Below are positions 6,817-11,864 of a stretch of 11,864 bases of DNA, piece by piece. The notes under the pieces were generated by a model, which did not search any database, was not told the DNA's origin, and saw nothing but the letters and a program-made list of their open reading frames with translations. Within the stretch, counting starts at the first letter, position 1; each line of letters opens with the position of its first letter. Made by a program: the position numbers and the translations under genes. Source of the stretch: Bacteroidota bacterium (GTDB lineage Bacteria; Bacteroidota; Bacteroidia; Bacteroidales; UBA1556); assembly GCA_003648395.1 (NCBI GenBank), contig QMPB01000083.1:1-11864 (forward strand). Reading direction: 5' to 3'.

Positions 6817-9621
6817 TTATTTTACAGTTTGAACTACTTCTACAGTACGTTTGCTGTCAAGTTTCTTCTTAGCAAATTTCTTTACACTTTTTGGTGTAAT
6901 ACCTTTCCAAAACCCATCATAATCAAAATGCTTATAATCTTGATTATTAATATCATCATTCATGATAACACTAATCCACCATCGGTTCTCTTTTGCTTTC
7001 TCAGAATGCTCCTTAAGCTTATTCTCAACAGTGTTTTTAATAACAAGTTCCGAAGGTCCATTAGCTATAAGATTATCCATTTCCTTATATACAACATAAA
7101 TCATTGTATCAAGTTTGGCAGGATCAGCATCAAAATAAACTCCAATATTATATTCAGATACTGGTCTATGAGAAATGCTTGACCATGCGCTAGCGCCATA
7201 AGTACCACCTATTTCTTCACGAAGAGTTTCCATATATCTATTATCAAGGTAAGATTTTACCATCTGAAGATTTAATTCGTCCTCAATACTTATTTTCTTA
7301 GACTCTCCTGTAAATGCAATAAATACTGTTGCTTTCTCAGTTTCCATTTCTCTAGTAAAATGATTCTCAACACGAGATTGTGGCATTCTAACACCAAGGT
7401 CAGTGTAAGTTTCTTCACGAGTAACAGTTGGAAGTCCACCAAGGTATGTTAGAATAGTGTCTTTTTGAGCATCAATATCTATATTTCCCACAAAATAGAA
7501 AGTAAATCCTGAAGGGTCTCCAAAACGCTCACCAAAGATGTACTTAATACGGTTTAATTTTGCTTCATTTAACATATCTACAGTCATTACTCTTTTGCGA
7601 GGGTGATGTTGCGACATGCTTAAACGTAGGCTGTCAATAAACACTTGCTGTGGATTAGAATTCTTATTCTTAAGCTGATCTGAAGTTTGTGATTTATAGT
7701 TCTCAAAAGCATCTTTGTCTGCTCTAGGCTTCGTAAAATACAGGTAGTTTAGTTTTAATAGTGTGTTGAAATCATCAATAGAAGAACTACCGTTCATGCC
7801 TTCTGTTATTTGCGAAATGTAAGGGTTAATACTTACTGTTTTTCCAGCAAGCTTCTTTTTTAAGCTTATATTATCAAACTCACCAACACCACTCATATCA
7901 ACAACGTCAGCAGCAATCTTAGCAGACACATCATCCTTCATTTTAGTCTTACTCCATCCACCATCGCTATATGCTCTCATTAATATCTCATCCTCTTTAA
8001 AGTTAGTTGTCTTGATTACAACTTTTACTCCATTGCTTAATGTCCAACGAGTAATACCATCTTTTGTTTCTTCACTTACTATAGTTCCAGCAACAGGAGT
8101 TCTAGCTATTAGTGGCTTATTAGCTTCAGCATCTACATATTGAACTAATTCAGCACTATGAACTTTTGCAATAATCGCAAAAACTTCTGCTTCAGTAGGC
8201 ATATCAACATCTTCTTTTTCTGGAGCCCATATTTGAACAACCATATTGCTATCAACAATCCATTCTTTAGCTAAGGCATTTACTTCTTCAAGTTTTACTT
8301 GTTCCATAAATGAAGTTACAAAACCAAAGTCCCACTCTGAACTAGGGATAGGTTCATTAGTAAGGTAATTACCTTTAATGTTACTAGCAAAAACTTCACT
8401 TTTGCGCTTATTTCTTTCTTTAAATGCTTTAACATTTGAAGATAATAATTCTTTTTTAGCCCTGTCGAATTCTGACTCTAAGAAGCCAAATTTCTTAACT
8501 CTTTCGTTCTCCATAAGGATAGCCTCAAAACCAGTTTTGATTTTATCATTTCCAGTTACAGCAAAACAGCTATAAGCATCCTTTGTACGAACCATTGAAT
8601 TATAACCGGCAAAAGCTTGCATAAATGGAGCGTCAGCAGCTTGGCTTTGCTCTCCTAATCGGTTATTAATCATAATGCCATATAAAGCACTTAAATGTTC
8701 TTCGTAATAGTACTTTTGATTTTTATTCTTTTCTACATCTTTTTTGTATGTAGCTTGAATGATAGAGTATTGTGCCTCTTTATCTTGAGCTAGAGCAACT
8801 TTAATTCCTTTATGATTAGGAATTTGATGTTCTATGCGTGTTTTAGGATTCTTAGGCATTGGAAGTTTAGAGTATATCTCTTTAACTTTAGCTTCCATCT
8901 TGTCTACGTCAATATCTCCAACAATAATTATAGCCTGAAGATCAGGACGGTACCAATCATTATAATAAGCTCTAAGGGTATCTACTGGTGAGTTGTCAAT
9001 TACATCAACAGTTCCAATAATATTATGAACAGCGTACTTAGAATTTTCAAAAAGCACTTTGTTAGTTTCGTCGCGCATACGGCTCATTGCACTGCTACGA
9101 GTACGAAGCTCTTCTCTTACAACAAGACGTTCTGCATTAATTTCATCAGTATCCATTGTAACATTTGTAGCCCATTCAAAAAGAATCATCAATGAAGTAT
9201 CAATGTTCTCAATAGTTTCTATTGGTACCTTATTTAAAGTATATACAGTTTGGTCATAAACCGTATATGCATTAATCTCTGGTCCAAACTTCATACCTAT
9301 AGATTCTAAGTAATGAATAATGTCTTTTTTCTCAAAATTTGTTGTTCCGTTAAAGCACATGTGCTCAGTTAGGTGTGCAAAACCATTTTGGCCAGGAGTT
9401 TCCTGCATTGCACCAACATTATTTATAAGAAAAAACTCAGCTCTGTTTTCGGGAGTTGAGTTGGCACGGATATAATAAGTTAATCCATTTTCTAATACTC
9501 CATGGCGAATGTTCTCGTCCATAGGTACTTCTGCTTTGAAATCAATAGTAACTTGTTCTTGAGCTGTAGCAAAAAAACTTAATGAAGTTAATATGATTAA
9601 TGATAGTAAATACTTAAACAT
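6817..9621 (-). CDS. Secreted zinc metallopeptidase, family M16 (PqqL-like, double-domain)
   Basis: The 934-residue protein starts with a clear Sec signal peptide, with hydrophobic residues 4-19 and a likely cut after ATA at 18-20, so it acts in the periplasm or outside. The inverted zinc motif HLTEH is at 83-87. The third ligand is Glu164 or Glu171 in the AERLVVREE segment. The FGPEINAYTVYDQTVY stretch (112-127) is typical of M16 and closest to E. coli PqqL, whose length is also similar. The second, non-catalytic half begins near residue 525 (WTLSNGVKVVI). It carries the LREEIGGTYGAS segment (800-811), whose Arg/Tyr pair helps bind substrate in the family. Family members cleave peptides inside a closed chamber. 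PqqL acts with a TonB-dependent receptor, but none is adjacent here. The gene has its own promoter box and a strong terminator, so it is monocistronic. Confidence 0.95.
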   Translation of the reverse strand: MFKYLLSLIILTSLSFFATAQEQVTIDFKAEVPMDENIRHGVLENGLTYYIRANSTPENRAEFFLINNVGAMQETPGQNGFAHLTEHMCFNGTTNFEKKDIIHYLESIGMKFGPEINAYTVYDQTVYTLNKVPIETIENIDTSLMILFEWATNVTMDTDEINAERLVVREELRTRSSAMSRMRDETNKVLFENSKYAVHNIIGTVDVIDNSPVDTLRAYYNDWYRPDLQAIIIVGDIDVDKMEAKVKEIYSKLPMPKNPKTRIEHQIPNHKGIKVALAQDKEAQYSIIQATYKKDVEKNKNQKYYYEEHLSALYGIMINNRLGEQSQAADAPFMQAFAGYNSMVRTKDAYSCFAVTGNDKIKTGFEAILMENERVKKFGFLESEFDRAKKELLSSNVKAFKERNKRKSEVFASNIKGNYLTNEPIPSSEWDFGFVTSFMEQVKLEEVNALAKEWIVDSNMVVQIWAPEKEDVDMPTEAEVFAIIAKVHSAELVQYVDAEANKPLIARTPVAGTIVSEETKDGITRWTLSNGVKVVIKTTNFKEDEILMRAYSDGGWSKTKMKDDVSAKIAADVVDMSGVGEFDNISLKKKLAGKTVSINPYISQITEGMNGSSSIDDFNTLLKLNYLYFTKPRADKDAFENYKSQTSDQLKNKNSNPQQVFIDSLRLSMSQHHPRKRVMTVDMLNEAKLNRIKYIFGERFGDPSGFTFYFVGNIDIDAQKDTILTYLGGLPTVTREETYTDLGVRMPQSRVENHFTREMETEKATVFIAFTGESKKISIEDELNLQMVKSYLDNRYMETLREEIGGTYGASAWSSISHRPVSEYNIGVYFDADPAKLDTMIYVVYKEMDNLIANGPSELVIKNTVENKLKEHSEKAKENRWWISVIMNDDINNQDYKHFDYDGFWKGITPKSVKKFAKKKLDSKRTVEVVQTVK

Positions 9622-9660
9622 AGTTTATTTTTTTTTGTTTTTAGTGTTTTATATTAAATG

Positions 9661-9668
9661 CAAATATA
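9661..9668 (-). promoter_or_regulatory. -7 promoter element for the M16 peptidase gene
   Basis: Minus-strand TATATTTG matches TAnnTTTG and predicts an A-rich leader of about 34 bases with no Shine-Dalgarno sequence. No clear -33 TTTG is seen. Confidence 0.5.
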
Positions 9669-9794
9669 TGAAAACACTTGGTATCTGATTTCTAAAAATT
9701 GAAAATTATGTTAATAATAAATAAGGAATTGGATTGATTAATTACATATTGTATACTAATTGTTATTTTTAACGAGCCTAAAATGTTAAATAAT

Positions 9795-9816
9795 GTTTTT
9801 TATACCATTAAAAAAC
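9795..9816. repeat. AT-rich hairpin in the divergent region before the HNH gene
   Basis: gtttttta (9795-9802) and taaaaaac (9809-9816) form an 8-bp perfect inverted repeat around a six-base loop. It lies about 30 bases upstream of the plus-strand promoter box in the 271-base region between the divergent peptidase and HNH genes. It may be a regulator site or insulate the promoters; the rest of this region holds only the two promoters. Confidence 0.3.
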
Positions 9817-9847
9817 CGTTAAGTCACGATTTAGTAGTTTTAATGAT

Positions 9848-9855
9848 TATCTTTG
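9848..9855 (+). promoter_or_regulatory. -7 promoter element for the HNH gene
   Basis: TATCTTTG matches TAnnTTTG exactly. Transcription should start near 9860-9862, giving a leader of about 32 AT-rich bases. Confidence 0.55.
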
Positions 9856-9892
9856 TAAAATATTATAAATTAATTATTTAAATATAATTGTT

Positions 9893-10450
9893 ATGGAAAA
9901 GAGTAGAGCAGAAGAAAAATGGGTGAAGCTTGATTATTCAGAAATTCATCCTGATGAGAAGTTTGAGATTTCAAATTATGGACAAATAAAAAGTTTTAGA
10001 ACTAGTAGAAAGGGTGGAAAAATTATTAAAGGTTCTTTTCTAACTGGTTACAATATTTTAGTTATTAAATTAAAAAGCGAGAAAAAACGTACATATTTTG
10101 TTCATAAAATTGTTGCTGATTATTTCCTTGATACACCAAGTAAAGATGAAACATACGTAATTCATCAAGATTATAATAGGAGTAATAATTACTTTGAGAA
10201 CCTTGCTTGGCGCGATAATGATGGCATGTATGCTCATCGAAAGGCTGATCCAGATTATCATCAAAAGAAGATTAAGAATTCTAAATTAACAGAAGAAGAT
10301 GTTAGAAATCTTAAAATTAAACTGCGTGATGGTACTAAAGACGGTAAAAAACCTATTTATGTGCATATAGCTCGTGAATTTGGAATTACATTAACACAAT
10401 TGAAGCGAATTGAAAAAGGTGAAAACTGGACTCATATTACAATTGATTAG
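9893..10450 (+). CDS. NUMOD4/HNH homing-endonuclease-like protein with C-terminal HTH-like tail
   Basis: This 185-residue protein has three parts. Residues 10-50 fit a NUMOD4 module (W10, the KFEISNYGQIKSF stretch 23-35), a DNA-binding piece common in phage and intron endonucleases. Residues 66-108 fit an HNH nuclease of the type that follows NUMOD4: VHKIVADYF (70-78) starting with His71, VIHQD (89-93) with the likely catalytic His91, then SNN (97-99) and NLAW (103-106). The usual Asn before the catalytic His is Ile90, so activity is not certain. Residues 130-180 (KLTEEDVRNLKIKL to IAREFGITLTQLKRIEKG) resemble a helix-turn-helix often found at the end of such proteins. It is the only plus-strand gene, with its own promoter and terminator, and is not inside an intron or a broken gene. 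A DNA-binding regulator derived from such a nuclease is the alternative. Confidence 0.82.
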   Translation: MEKSRAEEKWVKLDYSEIHPDEKFEISNYGQIKSFRTSRKGGKIIKGSFLTGYNILVIKLKSEKKRTYFVHKIVADYFLDTPSKDETYVIHQDYNRSNNYFENLAWRDNDGMYAHRKADPDYHQKKIKNSKLTEEDVRNLKIKLRDGTKDGKKPIYVHIAREFGITLTQLKRIEKGENWTHITID

Positions 10451-10470
10451 TAATAAATACGATAAATATC

Positions 10471-10505
10471 AAAAGGTTCAATTTTCTTAAAAATTGAACC
10501 TTTTT
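10471..10505. terminator. Bidirectional intrinsic terminator between the HNH and MscS-like genes
   Basis: A 15-bp stem (10471-10485 with 10490-10504; core ggttcaatttt/aaaattgaacc) closes a four-base loop. It has a T run on the plus side (10501-10506) and, on the minus strand, a U run from 10474-10471. It sits between convergent gene ends at 10450 and 10512 and should serve both. Confidence 0.92.
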
Positions 10506-10511
10506 TCATGT

Positions 10512-11252
10512 TTATACTTTTTGGTTTTTAAGCTCTTTCTTTAGGTAGGTTTCTATATCAGTAAGACCATTATTGTCTCTTGCTGTAATATCAATCTCTA
10601 CATTACAAACGCCTTTCTTATGCGATAATATGGATATAGTAGGAGCAATGTTTACTAATGATTTTGGATGCATCATTATCATAAAACGTAAATCCTTTAT
10701 TAGAGTGTTATAATTGTCAACATTATTAATTTTAAGAGTAATATGCTTTGAAATGCGAGTTTTATTACGGTTCTTAACAAGAATATCTTTGTTTATCAAA
10801 GTAGAGTATGGTATAATTATTTTTTCGCCTTTATCGTTTATTAATTTAAGATTTCTTGCATAAAAATTAATAATAACACCTTCAATATCATTGGTCTTAA
10901 TCCTAGAATTAATTCTGAATCCAGAGTTAGACTTAATAATAAAGCCTGAAATAAAATCTCTACCTGCATACCAAAAAATTAACCCTATAGATGTAATCAG
11001 GATTATGCTTAGTACGATTCCAATACTTGGGCTATTTTTCAGAAAATAGGGTATTGTCCATAGAATATATAATTCGCCAATAAAGAGCTCAATAATACTG
11101 TAAACTCTATTTATCTTTGAAATGATTTTGGAATTTTCAATAAACCTAATAAGCACAATTTGTATAATGCGCAAAATCATATATAAGATAATGCCACCTA
11201 ATACAAATCCTATAAATGGAAATGCGGATATATGTTTGGTTAGATCCTGCAT
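10512..11252 (-). CDS. MscS-like channel protein coupled to an upstream ATPase gene
   Basis: This 246-residue membrane protein has three likely helices (about 11-38, 51-71, 77-107). They are followed by the small beta domain of the MscS family: GRDFISGFIIKS (97-108), the RINSRIKTNDIEGVI segment (113-127) and GEKIIIPYSTL (142-152), which corresponds to the usual D/G-x-x-IxIPNsxL with PYS in place of PNS. The last 80 residues resemble the MscS C-terminal alpha/beta domain. The family forms heptameric channels of the inner membrane that open on membrane tension, some being gated by ligands. The pore helix lacks the Gly/Ala-rich pattern of E. coli MscS and is instead Ile/Leu/Trp-rich, so gating probably differs. 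The ATG overlaps the stop of the preceding ATPase gene by one base (TAATG), so the two are translated together and probably work together. Confidence 0.85.
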   Translation of the reverse strand: MQDLTKHISAFPFIGFVLGGIILYMILRIIQIVLIRFIENSKIISKINRVYSIIELFIGELYILWTIPYFLKNSPSIGIVLSIILITSIGLIFWYAGRDFISGFIIKSNSGFRINSRIKTNDIEGVIINFYARNLKLINDKGEKIIIPYSTLINKDILVKNRNKTRISKHITLKINNVDNYNTLIKDLRFMIMMHPKSLVNIAPTISILSHKKGVCNVEIDITARDNNGLTDIETYLKKELKNQKV

Positions 11253-11864
11253 TATAAGTATTTCTTAGATTTAAGTAACTGAATTATCATTGGTGTAAGA
11301 AGAGGACTTATTTCATAAATGTCCTTTCCTTTTTCTTCAATAATTCCTATTCGTAACATTTCTATTAATTTTCTATTAATAAAACTTGATTCCAAATCTG
11401 TTATTTTTGATAATTTGGCAGTATTTACTTGTTTATGAATAATAAATGATTGCAGTACCCATAACTCATTATCATTTAAACTATTAAATAAATTAATGCT
11501 TAAAGATTCAGGTTTACGAATTTTTATATTCTTATCTTCAATTTCAATAATATTATTAATCCAATTGTACATAGCAGTATTTATAAAGCCATGCGAACTC
11601 TTAAAGTATTTGCTAAATAAGCGAGCAAAATCCCAAGTGTGAAAACTGTCTTCGGACTTATTACCCAAACTAATTTTTAGTCCACCAGAAAGGTGACGAC
11701 TCCATATCATCTTTTCTATACTTCGTGCATCTACTATACTCAAGCTTATAATATGAGAAAATATACGTTTTAAATCTCGTAATTTCTCAATTATGGAATA
11801 GGTATAACTATTTATTATAACAATAAAAGTAAGTCTGTTGGAATGCTTATCAATGGAATTAAAA
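11252..11864 (-). CDS. Probable AAA/STAND-type ATPase, C-terminal 203 residues, cut by right edge
   Basis: The frame is open from the window edge to the stop at 11252-11254. A TTG at 11743 is not a convincing start, because coding-like sequence continues upstream of it, so this is a gene lacking its 5' part. Counting visible residues, LTFIVIINSYTY (11-22) looks like a beta strand ending in a sensor-1 Asn. WSRHLSGG (54-61) looks like the basic sensor region after a helix. The stretch ending in GFINTAMYNWINNI fits the small helical lid of an AAA module. The last 80 residues (LNDNELWVLQ to MIIQLLKSKKYL) look like a winged helix. The P-loop and Walker B would lie outside the window, so ATPase activity is inferred. 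It is the upstream partner of the MscS-like gene through a one-base overlap. I recall similar ATPase-MscS pairs in Bacteroidota but know no assigned function. Confidence 0.6.
   Translation of the reverse strand, partial: FNSIDKHSNRLTFIVIINSYTYSIIEKLRDLKRIFSHIISLSIVDARSIEKMIWSRHLSGGLKISLGNKSEDSFHTWDFARLFSKYFKSSHGFINTAMYNWINNIIEIEDKNIKIRKPESLSINLFNSLNDNELWVLQSFIIHKQVNTAKLSKITDLESSFINRKLIEMLRIGIIEEKGKDIYEISPLLTPMIIQLLKSKKYL

Noticed and set aside
6829..7182. Plus-strand open frame of 117 codons opposite the end of the M16 peptidase gene
   Set aside because: Ile/Asn-rich product typical of antisense reading in AT-rich DNA, with no promoter box and fully overlapped by a well-supported gene.
10070..10264. 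Minus-strand open frame of 64 codons inside the HNH gene
   Set aside because: It is antisense to a gene whose NUMOD4 and HNH motifs are clear; its Ile/Met-rich product has no recognisable domain.

Overview
The window is AT-rich chromosomal DNA from a member of the Bacteroidota, probably an environmental Bacteroidales/Marinilabiliales-like or Flavobacteriia-like organism; the order cannot be settled by eye. The evidence is that leaders lack Shine-Dalgarno sequences, that an exact copy of the Bacteroidota -7 promoter element TAnnTTTG stands before six of the genes, and that the proteins have a Bacteroidota flavour (MiaA next to a PhnP-like hydrolase, a long CBS-type ClC, a PqqL-like secreted M16 peptidase, and an ATPase-MscS pair).

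Layout, left to right. All genes are on the minus strand except one. (1) 1-932: N-terminal 310 residues of an acyl-CoA ligase of the AMP-binding family, cut by the left edge. (2) 1038-2671: a two-gene unit, a PhnP-like metallo-beta-lactamase-fold hydrolase followed by miaA, joined by a one-base TAATG overlap. (3) 2790-4571: a ClC chloride channel/transporter with two CBS domains. (4) 4678-6708: uvrB, complete, with a promoter box so close to its ATG that the mRNA may be leaderless. (5) 6817-9621: a secreted two-domain zinc peptidase of family M16 (PqqL-like), followed by a strong intrinsic terminator. (6) 9893-10450, plus strand: a free-standing NUMOD4/HNH protein with a C-terminal helix-turn-helix-like tail, with its own promoter and terminator. 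(7) 10512-11864: an MscS-like channel preceded, again through a TAATG overlap, by the C-terminal 203 residues of a probable AAA/STAND-type ATPase with a winged-helix tail, which runs off the right edge.

How the genes fit together. Most of the window is unrelated housekeeping: lipid activation, tRNA modification, anion transport, nucleotide excision repair and envelope proteolysis. Each has its own promoter and the units do not look like one pathway. The accessory-looking part is the right end. There the HNH gene is a self-contained cassette in the opposite orientation, and the coupled ATPase-MscS pair looks like a membrane channel controlled by or assembled with a nucleotide-driven partner. 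That pair is the best candidate for an under-described system here, but the ATPase's catalytic half lies outside the window. There are no tRNAs, rRNAs, CRISPR arrays, insertion sequences or gene-free stretches over 300 bases.
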